Shown here: positions 19,613 to 28,935 of the stretch, piece after piece
How the letters are laid out: every line of letters begins with the position of its first letter
Position numbering within the stretch: position 1 is the first letter of the stretch
Assembly (NCBI RefSeq): GCF_001417955.2
Contig: NZ_LKTM01000223.1
Location: 207,017-271,016 of the forward strand
Direction: 5' to 3'
Length of the DNA: 64,000 nucleotides
Origin: Mycobacterium gordonae
GTDB taxonomy: Bacteria; Actinomycetota; Actinomycetes; Mycobacteriales; Mycobacteriaceae
Position numbers and translations under genes: made by a program
The notes under the pieces: model-generated
What the model was told of the DNA's origin: nothing
Database searches by the model: none
What the model saw: only the letters and a program-made list of their open reading frames with translations

Positions 19613-20518
19613 TTAACCGGCGGCATCGAAGTTGCTAGTCAGCTCACCAATGACGCGACTCCACAACTGCTTGGGCAGATCATGACCCATACCGTCGACC
19701 AACACCAATCGGGCACCGTTGATCGCCTTTGCGACCGCCCGGCCGCCGAAGGGGCGCATAAGTTTATCCGCTGTGCCGTGGATTACGACAGTCGGGGCGG
19801 TGATGCGCCGGTCGTAGTGCAGCAGGCTGCCGCTGCCCATAATGGCGCTGAACTGCTGGGAAATGCCCCACGGGTGGTAGTTCCGGTCATAGGCTTCGGC
19901 GGCCTCGGCCCGCATCTGCTCCTCCGGCGTCGGGTACTGCGGGCTGCCGATGATCTTGGAGACCCGGACGGAATTGTCGATGATCACCTCGCGCGGTGAA
20001 CTCGGCGCCGGGCCCTTGATCAGTGACAGCAGCGCGCGCGGCGCCGGCGGCGGCAGGAAGCGGTGGTTATTGCTGGAGAAGATCACCGCCAGCGTCTGGG
20101 TGCGGTGCGCGTGCTGCGCGGCGAAGACCTGCGCGATCATGCCGCCCATCGATGCCCCGACGATGTGGGCCCCGTCGATGTCGAGGTGATCGAGCAGGGC
20201 CGCGGCGTCGTCGGCCATGTCTTCCAGCTTGTACGCCGAGCGGCTGGGCAAGCCGAGGAACGAGCGCGCCATCCGCGTCGCCAGGGGCTGAGGGTCCTGG
20301 TGCCGCTCAGTCTTGCTGGACAGCCCGACGTCCCGGTTGTCGTAGCGGATCACCCGCAGGCCCCGGCGCACGAGCTGCTCGCAGAACTCGGTCCGCCACA
20401 GCAGCATCTGGGCGCCCAGGCCCATGATGAGCAGCACCGGCGGATGATCGGGGTCACCCATGTCCTCGTAGTACAGCTTCAGATCACCCGATACCGCGGT
20501 GCCACTGCGAACTTCCAC
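19613..20518 (-). CDS. lipG: Alpha/beta-hydrolase LipG
   Basis: A 301-residue alpha/beta-hydrolase, same length as M. tuberculosis LipG, an esterase/phospholipase. The nucleophile elbow is GASMGG (Ser123); the acid is in HGTADKLMRP and the base in GMGHDLP. The sequence RYDNRDVGLSS is the oxyanion-side motif of this hydrolase group. No signal peptide. It lies 4 bases after the ABC1 kinase gene and upstream of the mmaA array, so a role in mycolate or envelope lipid turnover is plausible (inference). Confidence 0.9.
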   Translation of the reverse strand: MEVRSGTAVSGDLKLYYEDMGDPDHPPVLLIMGLGAQMLLWRTEFCEQLVRRGLRVIRYDNRDVGLSSKTERHQDPQPLATRMARSFLGLPSRSAYKLEDMADDAAALLDHLDIDGAHIVGASMGGMIAQVFAAQHAHRTQTLAVIFSSNNHRFLPPPAPRALLSLIKGPAPSSPREVIIDNSVRVSKIIGSPQYPTPEEQMRAEAAEAYDRNYHPWGISQQFSAIMGSGSLLHYDRRITAPTVVIHGTADKLMRPFGGRAVAKAINGARLVLVDGMGHDLPKQLWSRVIGELTSNFDAAG

Positions 20519-20522
20519 TTAC

Positions 20523-21878
20523 CTACACCTCGTTGGTTTGCGGGTTGGATTGATGCTCGCGGCCGACCTCGACCATGAAATTGGCGAAGTACCCGGTGAG
20601 CTGCGGGTCCGACATCATCTGCCACTTGGGGGCCAGCAGTTTCATGTAGCGCTCGACGTAGAGGAACTGCTTGCCGATCAGCACCAGCTCCCGGGGCAGC
20701 TTGACGTCGTAGGCGTCGGCCAGCGCCGACAGCTGGCGGCCGATGTCGGCGTAGGACATGTCGCCGAGGGATTGCATGGTCAGCGGAGTCGCGAACTTCT
20801 CCAAGTCCTTGGCCGCCTCCGCCTCCGGCTTCATGGTGCCGACGGCGCCCATCAGCACCACGATCTTGCCTGCGGCGGCGTGGTCCTTCTTCACCAGTAG
20901 GGCGTACACCAGTTCGCGCAGCAGCCAACGGGTGCGCGGATCGATGCGGCCCATGATCCCGAAGTCGAAGAACACGATGCGGCCCTCGTCGTCGACATAG
21001 AGGTTGCCCGCGTGCAGGTCGCCGTGGAACAGCCCGTGTCGCAGCCCGCCTTCGAACACGCTGAACAGCAGCGCCTTGACGAGTTCGGTGCCGTCGAATC
21101 CCGCCTTGCGGATAGCGGCGACGTTGTCGATGCGGATGCCCTGGATCCGCTCCATCGTCAGGACCCGCTCACTGGTGAAGTTCCAGTGCACCTGCGGGAC
21201 GCGGATGTTCTTGCCCAGCGGAGACGCATGCAGGTGGGAGACCCAGGCGTCCATCGACTGCGCTTCGAGCCGGAAGTCCAGCTCCTCGGCGAGGTTGTCG
21301 GAGAAGTCGGCGACCACGTCCTGCGCGGACAGCCGGCGGCCCAGCTTCGCCAGCTCGACGGCCTGAGCGAAGCGCTGCAGGATCTGCAGGTCGGCAGCCA
21401 CCCGGCGGCGGATGCCCGGTCGCTGGATTTTGACGACGACGTCCTCGCCGGTCTTCAGCGTCGCGTAGTGCACCTGCGCGATCGATGCGGAGGCGAAGGG
21501 TGTCTCTTCGAACGTCGCGAACAGGTTGGCCGGCTCGTCGCCGAGTTCCTCGATGAAGAGTTTGTGCACCTCATCGGTGTCGGCGGCCGGCACCCGGTCC
21601 AGCAGGCCGCGGAATTCGCGGGACAGCGATTCGCCGAAGGCGCCGGGGCTGGACGCGATGATCTGTCCGAATTTCACGTACGTCGGGCCCAGGTCGGCGA
21701 AGGTCTGGGGAATTTCTTTGATGACCTTCTGCTGCCAGGGGCCCTTGCCGGGGAGGTTGGTGAGCACACGAGCGGCGGTGCGGGTGACCTGCCAACCGGT
21801 GACAGCTACCCGGGCCGCCTCGACCGGTAGCGGCACCCGGTCGAGCTTGGCCACATCGCGGTGTTTAGTGGAACTCAT
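20523..21878 (-). CDS. ABC1/UbiB-family atypical kinase
   Basis: A 451-residue ABC1-family (AarF/UbiB) protein, counterpart of Rv0647c. The family KxGQ motif is in YVKFGQIIASSP, the Ala-rich nucleotide loop in FASASIAQVHYA, and the catalytic and metal-binding motifs in FHGDLHAGNLYV and VFFDFGIMGRI. These proteins bind ATP and support isoprenoid-quinone or lipid metabolism; mycobacteria make menaquinone and not ubiquinone. It heads the minus-strand run with lipG and the mmaA genes. The ATG is preceded by CACACT, a weak -10-like element. Confidence 0.88.
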   Translation of the reverse strand: MSSTKHRDVAKLDRVPLPVEAARVAVTGWQVTRTAARVLTNLPGKGPWQQKVIKEIPQTFADLGPTYVKFGQIIASSPGAFGESLSREFRGLLDRVPAADTDEVHKLFIEELGDEPANLFATFEETPFASASIAQVHYATLKTGEDVVVKIQRPGIRRRVAADLQILQRFAQAVELAKLGRRLSAQDVVADFSDNLAEELDFRLEAQSMDAWVSHLHASPLGKNIRVPQVHWNFTSERVLTMERIQGIRIDNVAAIRKAGFDGTELVKALLFSVFEGGLRHGLFHGDLHAGNLYVDDEGRIVFFDFGIMGRIDPRTRWLLRELVYALLVKKDHAAAGKIVVLMGAVGTMKPEAEAAKDLEKFATPLTMQSLGDMSYADIGRQLSALADAYDVKLPRELVLIGKQFLYVERYMKLLAPKWQMMSDPQLTGYFANFMVEVGREHQSNPQTNEV

Positions 21879-21974
21879 TTCTGCAGTGTGCCAAATCGGT
21901 GCAGTCGAATCACAATTTGCGTGAGCCGCCTCACCCGGCGCAAAAGCGCGGCGAACGGTGGATTGTGTGACGGC

Positions 21975-22574
21975 CTATCGGGGTTGCCAGGGCGTCAGCC
22001 AGGGTTCCGGCTGCCGATTCTCCTGGCCTGCGATCAATTCGTACATGGTGGCCCCGTCGATGCTTTCCCGCACGATGTCGGCATGCCCGGCATGACGGGC
22101 CAGTTTGTTGATCACGTGCAGGAAGACCCAGCGCACCGACCAGGCGTCGACGTCCTTGGGAAACCAGGGGGCATCGCGCGGAACCGGCACCGTGGCGTCG
22201 AGGTCGGCGCTCTCGGCCAGTCGTAGCGATTCGGCGTTCTGAGCGGCGAATGCGTCGAGGATCCCCGCAAGTGTTTCGTCGGGATGCATCACGAACTCGT
22301 CCGCGTGCTGCGCAGAGCGGTCCTCGAACGGTCGGGTGTCCTTCGGCGGAGCGTCCGGCGCGGCGGCCACCCTGGCCATCCATATCCGCTGCATACCGGT
22401 GACGTGCTTGATCAGGCCGCCGACCGACAGCGCACTGGCCGATGGAGCCGATCGGGCCTGTTCATCGGTGAGGCCGTAGGACACCGCGAGATAGGCGCTC
22501 TGGTGGTAGGCGAGAAATTCCCGCAGCGCATTGCGTTCGCCGGTGACCGGAGGGGCGAGGGCGGGAATGGTCAG
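21975..22574 (-). CDS. DinB-fold (DUF664) metal-dependent protein, apparent CTG start
   Basis: A four-helix DinB-superfamily protein, about 199 residues. The metal-binding histidines are visible in GLIKHVTGMQ and in HVINKLARHAGHADI. The first possible GTG (22484) would remove the first conserved helix (TIPALAPPVTGERNALREF then LAYHQSAYLAVSYG), so the gene most likely starts at CTG 22574, which overlaps the stop of the upstream gene as CTGA. Some relatives are mycothiol-dependent transferases (known); the function here is not shown. Confidence 0.7.
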   Translation of the reverse strand: MTIPALAPPVTGERNALREFLAYHQSAYLAVSYGLTDEQARSAPSASALSVGGLIKHVTGMQRIWMARVAAAPDAPPKDTRPFEDRSAQHADEFVMHPDETLAGILDAFAAQNAESLRLAESADLDATVPVPRDAPWFPKDVDAWSVRWVFLHVINKLARHAGHADIVRESIDGATMYELIAGQENRQPEPWLTPWQPR

Positions 22575-23092
22575 TCCTTTCGGGTGTGCAGGTAAAGGTC
22601 ACGCAGACAGGCGATTTCAGCGCCGTGATGGATCGCTTCCCGGTTGATGTGCAGGATCAGTTCGCTCAGCGCGTACTCAGCGTAGGGGCCTTCGGCCGGG
22701 CCGCACGGCCGGTTGAGGTCCGTGTCCGACAAGGCCCGCACCCCGGTGATCCACACCGAGTACTCCTCGTCGAGTTGCCGCAGCGCCGTCCCGGCGTCGG
22801 TGGCGTAGCGCCAACTCTGATAGTCGGCGGGCGCGCCGCCGAAGTGATGATGGTTGCGCATGGCGAACACTCCGACGATGACGTGAGCCAGCCGCCACGC
22901 GACGGTGGTGAACGGCGTCGGGCTGGGGCTGGGATACGCGAAGTCCACCGAACCGTCCGGATGCACGGTCCAGCAGTCGGGCACCGGCTGCCAGAAGTAC
23001 TCATCGTCGGTCAACCCGTCCAGGCGGGGTCGCAGTTGTGCTTGCCAGTGCCAGTCGAGCTGGTCGGCCAATTGGGTCCGGAGATCTGCCAC
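22571..23092 (-). CDS. DinB-fold family protein
   Basis: A 173-residue DinB-superfamily protein. The probable metal-ligand histidines are in WRLAHVIVGVF and in LHINREAIHHGAEIACLRD. The central FGGAPADYQSWRYATDAG loop is typical of the subgroup. The start is GTG 23092. It overlaps the second DinB gene by four bases, so the two proteins may be made together. Both diverge from the WYL regulator gene, which suggests control by it. Confidence 0.8.
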   Translation of the reverse strand: MADLRTQLADQLDWHWQAQLRPRLDGLTDDEYFWQPVPDCWTVHPDGSVDFAYPSPSPTPFTTVAWRLAHVIVGVFAMRNHHHFGGAPADYQSWRYATDAGTALRQLDEEYSVWITGVRALSDTDLNRPCGPAEGPYAEYALSELILHINREAIHHGAEIACLRDLYLHTRKD

Positions 23093-23108
23093 GTCTATGA
23101 GCCTGGCA

Positions 23109-23136
23109 GCAATACCGGACAGTTTCGGTCCTAAAA
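23109..23136 (-). promoter_or_regulatory. Promoter of the DinB pair with an operator in its spacer
   Basis: On the minus strand TTTTAG (23136-23131) and TATTGC (23114-23109) are 16 bases apart. The spacer contains the inverted repeat GGAC-N7-GTCC (23117-23131 on the plus strand). A repressor bound there would block polymerase. The adjacent WYL regulator is the natural candidate (inference). Confidence 0.45.
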
Positions 23137-23155
23137 GTCGGGCAGACTTGCTGTC

Positions 23156-24115
23156 ATGTCGGCGACGACGGGCCGGGTGCTGCAGCTGCTGGGTCTGCTG
23201 CAGTCGCGTCGGGTGTGGACTGGTGAAGAATTGGCCCGGCAGCTGTCGGTGACCGGCCGCAGTGTGCGGCGCGATGTCGAGCGTCTGCGGGACCTGGGTT
23301 ATCCGGTGGAGGCGAGCAAGGGTTCCGGTGGAGGCTACCGGCTCGGCGCCGGCGCGGCGTTGCCGCCGTTGCTGCTCGATCCCGAGGAGGCGGTGGCCGT
23401 GGCGGTGTGTCTGCGGCTGGCGGCGGGGGGCAGTGTGGCCGGGGTCGGTGAATCTGCGTTGCGCGCGCTCAGCAAGCTGGATCAGGTGCTACCGGCCCGG
23501 CTGCGCTCGCAGGTGACCGCGCTGCACGAGGCGACCGTCACGTTGACGCCCGACGCGGTGGACTCCCCGGTAGAGCCGGACACGCTGATGACGCTGGCCA
23601 GGGCGTGCCGGGATCACGAGCATGTCACCACCGACTACACCGCTCGTGACGGCGCCCCCAGCCGGCGTCGCCTGGAGCCCTATCAACTGGTCACCACCGG
23701 CCGGCGGTGGTACCTGCTGGCCTACGACCGAGACCGGACCGACTGGCGCACGCTGCGCCTGGACCGGATGAGCGCGACGCGCGCGGCGGGCAGCACCTTC
23801 ATCCCACGGCGCGCGCCGGATGCACGCGAATTCCTCCGCCACGCCATCAGCGCCGCGCCCTACCGCTACGTGGCCCGGGTGCGTTATCAGCTGCCGGCGT
23901 CCGTCGTCGCGCGCCACTTCCCGCCACAGTCGATGACCGTCGAAGCCGACGGAGACGAGGCCTGCGTCGTGACGGCGGGCGGCGACGATCCGCAGCGGAT
24001 GGTGTTGCACTTCGCGATGGTGGGCGCCGAGTTCCAGGTCTTGGAGCCCCCTGAGGTGCAGGCGGCGGCAGGCGCGGTGGGCAATCGTCTTCGTCGCGCC
24101 GGAGCGGCACCGTAA
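23156..24115 (+). CDS. WYL-domain transcriptional regulator (YafY type)
   Basis: A 319-residue regulator: N-terminal winged helix (LLQSRRVWTGEELARQLSVTGRSVRRDVERLRDLG), linker GSGGGYRLG, then a WYL ligand-binding domain (RRWYLLAYDRDRTDWRTLRLDRM) and WCX tail. Proteins of this type sense small ligands or nucleic acids. It diverges from the DinB pair and is followed 9 bases later by the mannosidase gene, so it may control either or both. M. tuberculosis lacks this gene and the DinB pair at this place. Confidence 0.88.
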   Translation: MSATTGRVLQLLGLLQSRRVWTGEELARQLSVTGRSVRRDVERLRDLGYPVEASKGSGGGYRLGAGAALPPLLLDPEEAVAVAVCLRLAAGGSVAGVGESALRALSKLDQVLPARLRSQVTALHEATVTLTPDAVDSPVEPDTLMTLARACRDHEHVTTDYTARDGAPSRRRLEPYQLVTTGRRWYLLAYDRDRTDWRTLRLDRMSATRAAGSTFIPRRAPDAREFLRHAISAAPYRYVARVRYQLPASVVARHFPPQSMTVEADGDEACVVTAGGDDPQRMVLHFAMVGAEFQVLEPPEVQAAAGAVGNRLRRAGAAP

Positions 24116-24124
24116 GGTGCGGTC

Positions 24125-27100
24125 ATGCAACTGGTTTCGGCGGCATCGACCGAGCTGTTCGTGGGCCCGCCGGACCAGCCGCAGCAGCTGGTTCGAGTGG
24201 GCGTCGCCGGGTGTGCTGAGCCGACCGCGCTGCGCATCGACGGTGACGGCCTGCGCGGCGAGGCCGTTGTCAGCGCCGGTCAAGAGATGGTCGAGGTCGC
24301 GGTCTCGGTGGACCGGCCGGCGATTGGGGAGCGGCTGCCCGCCCGGGTGAGCACCCCAGGAGGCGCCCTGACTTTCGACTTCGTGGTGGCCGAACCTGGC
24401 TGGACGATGTTCATGGTCAGCCACTTCCACTACGACCCCGTCTGGTGGAACACCCAGGCCGCTTACACCAGCGAATGGCATGAAGACCCGCCCGGGCGCG
24501 CCCGTCAGACCAATGGCTTCGAGTTGGTGCATGCCCATCTGGAGATGGCCCGGCGCGAACCTGAGTACAAATTCGTGCTCGCCGAAGTCGATTACCTCAA
24601 ACCGTACTGGGACACCCGCCCCGAGGACCGCGCCGACCTGCGGCGGTTGCTGGCCCAGGGCCGGCTCGAAGTGATGGGTGGCACCTACAACGAGCCCAAC
24701 ACCAACCTCACCAGCCCTGAGACGACAATCCGCAACCTGTTGCACGGCATCGGTTTTCAGCGCGATGTGCTGGGCGCCGACCCGGCGACCGCCTGGCAGC
24801 TCGACGTCTTCGGGCACGACCCGCAATTTCCCGGGATGGCCGCCGACGCCGGCCTGACCTCAAGTTCCTGGGCCCGCGGGCCGCACCACCAGTGGGGCCC
24901 GGCTTCGGGTGGCTCCGAGGGTGGTGACGTGGACCGGATGCAGTTCTCCAGCGAGTTCGAGTGGATCTCGCCGTCCGGCCGGGGCCTGCTCACCCACTAC
25001 ATGCCCGCGCACTACTCGGCCGGCTGGTGGATGGACTCATCGACCACGCTCACCGAAGCCGAGGAAGCCACCTACACGCTGTTCGACCAGCTGAAAAAGG
25101 TGGCGTTGACCCGCAACGTGCTGCTGCCGGTCGGCACCGACTACACACCTCCGAACAAGTGGGTCACCGAGATCCACCGCGACTGGGCAGCGCGCTACAC
25201 GTGGCCGCGGTTCGTGTGCGGGTTGCCGCGGGAGTTCTTCGCGGCGGTGCGGGCCGAACTGGCCGAACGCACGGCGGTCGCGTCGCCGCAAACCCGCGAC
25301 ATGAACCCGATCTATACCGGCAAGGACGTGTCGTACATCGACACCAAGCAGGCCAACCGCGCGGCCGAGAACGCGGTGCTGGACGCCGAGCGTTTCGCGG
25401 TTTTCGCCGGTGTCCTGACCGGGGCGCAGTACCCGCAGGCCGCCTTCGCCAAGGCGTGGGTGCAGCTGGCGTACGGGGCGCACCACGACGCCATCACCGG
25501 GTCGGAGTCCGACCAGGTGTATCTCGATCTGCTGACGGGCTGGCGGGACGCGTGGGAGTTGGGCGGCACCTGCCGCGATAATGCGCTGCGGCTGCTATCC
25601 GGTCTGGCGGCGGCCACGGACCACTCGGTGGTGGTGTGGAACCCCCTGACCTCGATGCGCGACGACGTGGTCACGGTCCGGCTGGACCCGCCGCTGGGCG
25701 CGGGCGTGCGGGTACTGGACTCCGACGGCGCGGAGGTGCCCGCCCATGTCGAACACGACGGAAGATCGGTGACCTGGCTGGCCCGCGACGTGCCCTCGCT
25801 GGGATGGCGGACCTATCGGCTGGTCCCATCCGACCACGCAACGGGCTGGCAACCGGTCGCCGGGACGCAGATCGCCAACGAGTTTTACCGGCTCACCGTC
25901 GACCCGCACCGCGGCGGCGCGGTGGCGTCGTTGATCCGTGCCGGCCGGGAGTTGATCGCCCCCGGCCGGGTGGGCAACGAGCTCGCGGTCTACGAGGAAT
26001 ACGCGTCGCACCCGACCCAGGGCGAGGGCCCCTGGCATCTGCTCCCGCACGGGCCGGTGGTGTGCAGCTCGGAATCTTCGGCAACCGTGCAGGCGTGCCG
26101 TGGACCACTCGGTGAGCGGCTGGTGGTTCGCGGCCGCATCGGCGACCTGCTGCGCTACACCCAGACCCTGACGTTGTGGCGCGGCACCGACCGCGTCGAC
26201 TGCCGCACCACCATCGACGATTTCGTCGGGGAAGACCGGCTGGTGCGGCTGCGCTGGCCGTGCCCGGTACCTGGAGCCATGCCGGTCAGCGAGGTAGGCG
26301 ACGCGGTCGTCGGGCGCGGTTTTGCCCTACTGCACTGTGCCACCGCGGCGGGCCTCCGCTCGGTGGACACCGGCGAGCACCTGTGGACATTGGACAACCC
26401 CGCTTACGGCTGGTTCGGGTTGTCCTCGGCGGCCCGGGTCCGCCTGGGCAGCGACACCCGGGCGATCTCGGTCGCCGAGGTCGTGGCGCCGTCGGAGTCG
26501 GCGGCCGGCCCGATGGCCCGCGACCTGATGGTCGCGCTGGTCCGCGCCGGGGTGACGGCCACCTGCAGCGGCGCCGACAAGCCGCGTTACGGCCACCTCG
26601 ACGTCGACTCGAACCTGCCGGACGCCCGCATCGCGCTGGGCGGGCCCACCCGCAACGCGTTCACCAAAGCGGTGCTCGCCGGCGCCGACCCGGCCTACAC
26701 CGCCGAACTCGAGCGGCAGTTGGCTCAGACGGGTCAGGCGCGGGTGTGGGTGCCGGCAGCGACGCAGCTGGCGGCCGTCTGGGTGCCCGACGCCGACCTG
26801 CGAGCCTGTGACGCGGTGCCGGTGCTGATCATCGACGGCAGGGGCGCCCGGAACCTCACCGCCGCGATCGCGACGCTCGCCACAGACCTCGGCGATGCGG
26901 AAGTCGTCGTCCAGCAGCAGGTTCCGTCGAACACGGACGATTTCGACGACTACACCGTCGCCCTGCTCAACCGCGGCGTGCCGAGCTTCGCCGTCGAGAC
27001 GGACGGCACGCTGCATACGGCGCTGATGCGGTCGTGCACCGGATGGCCATCGGGAACCTGGATCGACGAGCCGCGCCGGACCGCACCGGACGGGTCCAAC

Positions 27101-28321
27101 TTCCAGCTCCAGCACTGGACGCACGATTTCGACTATGCGCTCATCTGCGGCGAGGGTGACTGGCGGGAAAACAGACTCCCGGCCCGCAGCGCCCAGTTCT
27201 CCAATCCACTGCTCGCGGTCACCCCAGCAGAGCGGCACGGCCTGCTGCCGCCCGCCGGATCGCTGCTCAACGTCGAACCCGCCGACTCGGTGCAACTGGG
27301 CGCGTTGAAAGCCGCCGGCAACCCACTGGCGGCCGGGAGCGCGCAACCCGTCGCACCCGGTGACGTCGCGCTGCGACTCGTGGAATCCACCGGCGCGGCC
27401 GCGCGGGTCGTCGTCGGGTCGGACCTGGGCAGGCTGCGTGGGCTCGCGCAGGCGAACCTGCTGGAGGTACCCGAACGCCGCAAACGCCTCATCGATCTGC
27501 ACGGGTATCAGGTGGCGACCGTGCTGGCGCGCCTCGACATCGCCGAACTCCGCAACGACCCGGCCCCGCTGGCCCCGGACGCCGAACCCGCGCAGCCCCT
27601 CTACGCACGGTATTGGCTGCACAACCGCGGTCCCGCGCCGCTGGGTGGGTTGCCGGTGGTGGCCCACCTGCATCCCCAGCAGGTCAGTGTCGATGCCGGC
27701 GCCGATCTGCGCGAGGTGACGTTGCGCCTGACTGTGGCCAGCGACTGCACCGACGCCGAACTCGATGGCGTGGTCGAGGTGGTGTACCCGGACGGCTGGT
27801 CGGTCGCCCCGGTTGAGTTGCCGTTCACGCTGGCCGCCGGAGCGCACCTGGAAACCGATGTCGTCCTGGGGATCCCGGGCCACGCCCCGGCCGGGCGATA
27901 CCCGGTGCGCGCCCAGCTTCGGGTCACCGGCGCGGACGTGCCGGCTGCCTGGCGGCAGGTGGTCGAGGATGTCGCGTTCGTCGACATCGATGCACAGGCC
28001 GCCGATTTCGCCTACCTCGTCGAGGACCCCGCTGATGTCGTGGTGGGCGCCGGTGCCGTGGCCCGCCTGTCGGTGACGATCGGCAGCCGTGCGTATGCCG
28101 ACCTGGCTCTCGAAGCACACCTGATCAGCCCCTGGGGAACGTGGGAGTGGATTGGCCCGGCAGCCCAGGGCGCCGAGCTGCCCGCCCAGGGCAGCGTCGA
28201 ACTCGCCTTCGATGTCAGCCCGCCGGCCTGGCTGGACCCGGGGCAGTGGTGGGCGCTGATCCGGGTCGGCTGCGCGGGCCGACTCATCTATTCGCCGGCG
28301 GTGAAAGTGACGGTGACATGA
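24125..28321 (+). CDS. Glycoside hydrolase family 38 alpha-mannosidase
   Basis: A 1,398-residue GH38 enzyme, counterpart of Rv0648, that would cleave alpha-mannosides. The zinc site begins SHFHYDPVWW (His102, Asp104); the nucleophile Asp227 is in WQLDVFGHD; a further zinc His is in AHHDAITGS. The catalytic domain covers about residues 90-480, followed by the GH38 C-terminal beta domains and about 200 residues of beta-sandwich tail (VTLRLTVASDC and onward). No signal peptide is seen, so it should act in the cytoplasm, perhaps on recycled PIM/LAM or polymethylated mannosides (inference). The stop overlaps the next ATG as ATGA. Confidence 0.93.
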   Translation: MQLVSAASTELFVGPPDQPQQLVRVGVAGCAEPTALRIDGDGLRGEAVVSAGQEMVEVAVSVDRPAIGERLPARVSTPGGALTFDFVVAEPGWTMFMVSHFHYDPVWWNTQAAYTSEWHEDPPGRARQTNGFELVHAHLEMARREPEYKFVLAEVDYLKPYWDTRPEDRADLRRLLAQGRLEVMGGTYNEPNTNLTSPETTIRNLLHGIGFQRDVLGADPATAWQLDVFGHDPQFPGMAADAGLTSSSWARGPHHQWGPASGGSEGGDVDRMQFSSEFEWISPSGRGLLTHYMPAHYSAGWWMDSSTTLTEAEEATYTLFDQLKKVALTRNVLLPVGTDYTPPNKWVTEIHRDWAARYTWPRFVCGLPREFFAAVRAELAERTAVASPQTRDMNPIYTGKDVSYIDTKQANRAAENAVLDAERFAVFAGVLTGAQYPQAAFAKAWVQLAYGAHHDAITGSESDQVYLDLLTGWRDAWELGGTCRDNALRLLSGLAAATDHSVVVWNPLTSMRDDVVTVRLDPPLGAGVRVLDSDGAEVPAHVEHDGRSVTWLARDVPSLGWRTYRLVPSDHATGWQPVAGTQIANEFYRLTVDPHRGGAVASLIRAGRELIAPGRVGNELAVYEEYASHPTQGEGPWHLLPHGPVVCSSESSATVQACRGPLGERLVVRGRIGDLLRYTQTLTLWRGTDRVDCRTTIDDFVGEDRLVRLRWPCPVPGAMPVSEVGDAVVGRGFALLHCATAAGLRSVDTGEHLWTLDNPAYGWFGLSSAARVRLGSDTRAISVAEVVAPSESAAGPMARDLMVALVRAGVTATCSGADKPRYGHLDVDSNLPDARIALGGPTRNAFTKAVLAGADPAYTAELERQLAQTGQARVWVPAATQLAAVWVPDADLRACDAVPVLIIDGRGARNLTAAIATLATDLGDAEVVVQQQVPSNTDDFDDYTVALLNRGVPSFAVETDGTLHTALMRSCTGWPSGTWIDEPRRTAPDGSNFQLQHWTHDFDYALICGEGDWRENRLPARSAQFSNPLLAVTPAERHGLLPPAGSLLNVEPADSVQLGALKAAGNPLAAGSAQPVAPGDVALRLVESTGAAARVVVGSDLGRLRGLAQANLLEVPERRKRLIDLHGYQVATVLARLDIAELRNDPAPLAPDAEPAQPLYARYWLHNRGPAPLGGLPVVAHLHPQQVSVDAGADLREVTLRLTVASDCTDAELDGVVEVVYPDGWSVAPVELPFTLAAGAHLETDVVLGIPGHAPAGRYPVRAQLRVTGADVPAAWRQVVEDVAFVDIDAQAADFAYLVEDPADVVVGAGAVARLSVTIGSRAYADLALEAHLISPWGTWEWIGPAAQGAELPAQGSVELAFDVSPPAWLDPGQWWALIRVGCAGRLIYSPAVKVTVT

Positions 28322-28935
28322 ATTCCGATTGCGCGGCGACCGTGGCCGGCGCCCCGGTGGCCGTCGCCGAGATCGACGCCCGCGAGGCGCGGTTGCGCGG
28401 CGGTCCGCAAGCGAACACCCTGCCGGCGCCGGACACCAGCGAGGGCCGCCAACTGCGACGCTGGCTGACGCAACTGATCGTCACCGAGCGCGTCGTTGCC
28501 GCTGAGGCGGCCGCCCGCGGCCTCGACGGCAGCGGCGCCCCGGCAGAGGACGACCTGCTGCCCGATGTGACCGCGAGGCTCGAGATCGGCAGCATCGCGG
28601 CGGCGGCCCTGGCCGACCCGCGGGCACGCGCACTGTTCGCCGACGTCACCGCCGCGGTCGAGATCAGCGCCGACGACGTCGCGGCCTACCACGCCCGCAA
28701 CCCGCTGCGGTTCGCGCAATCGCCGGCAGGAAGCCATGGCTGGCGCGTACCGGCGGTCGCCCAACCGCCGCTGCACGAGGTTCGGTCGACCATTCGTCAG
28801 CATCTGCTGGCGGCGGCGCGCCGGCGTGCGTTCCGCGGGTGGCTGGACGCCCGCCGGGCCGCCCTGGTACAGCTGGCACCCGGCTACGAACACCCCGGCG
28901 ACCCACGCCAGCCCGACAACACCCACCGACACTGA
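28318..28935 (+). CDS. SurA/PrsA-like chaperone scaffold protein lacking a PPIase domain (fabD2 position)
   Basis: A 205-residue protein at the place of M. tuberculosis Rv0649, which is labelled malonyl-CoA:ACP transacylase FabD2. I see no transacylase GHSxG motif, and FabD proteins are near 300 residues. The N-terminus ATVAGAPVAVAEIDAREARL reads like the conserved start of SurA/PrsA-type chaperones; ISADDVAAYHARNPLRF matches the segment that normally precedes the parvulin domain; and PLHEVRSTIRQHLLAAARRR with AFRGWLDARR matches the closing helix. The isomerase domain itself is missing. Translationally coupled on both sides (ATGA, TGATG) to the mannosidase and the kinase. Confidence 0.75.
   Translation: MNSDCAATVAGAPVAVAEIDAREARLRGGPQANTLPAPDTSEGRQLRRWLTQLIVTERVVAAEAAARGLDGSGAPAEDDLLPDVTARLEIGSIAAAALADPRARALFADVTAAVEISADDVAAYHARNPLRFAQSPAGSHGWRVPAVAQPPLHEVRSTIRQHLLAAARRRAFRGWLDARRAALVQLAPGYEHPGDPRQPDNTHRH

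Noticed and set aside
28141..28317. A start for the fabD2-position gene inside the mannosidase
   Set aside because: ATG 28318 gives an ATGA overlap and a sensible N-terminus; the upstream extension is out-of-frame noise from the mannosidase.
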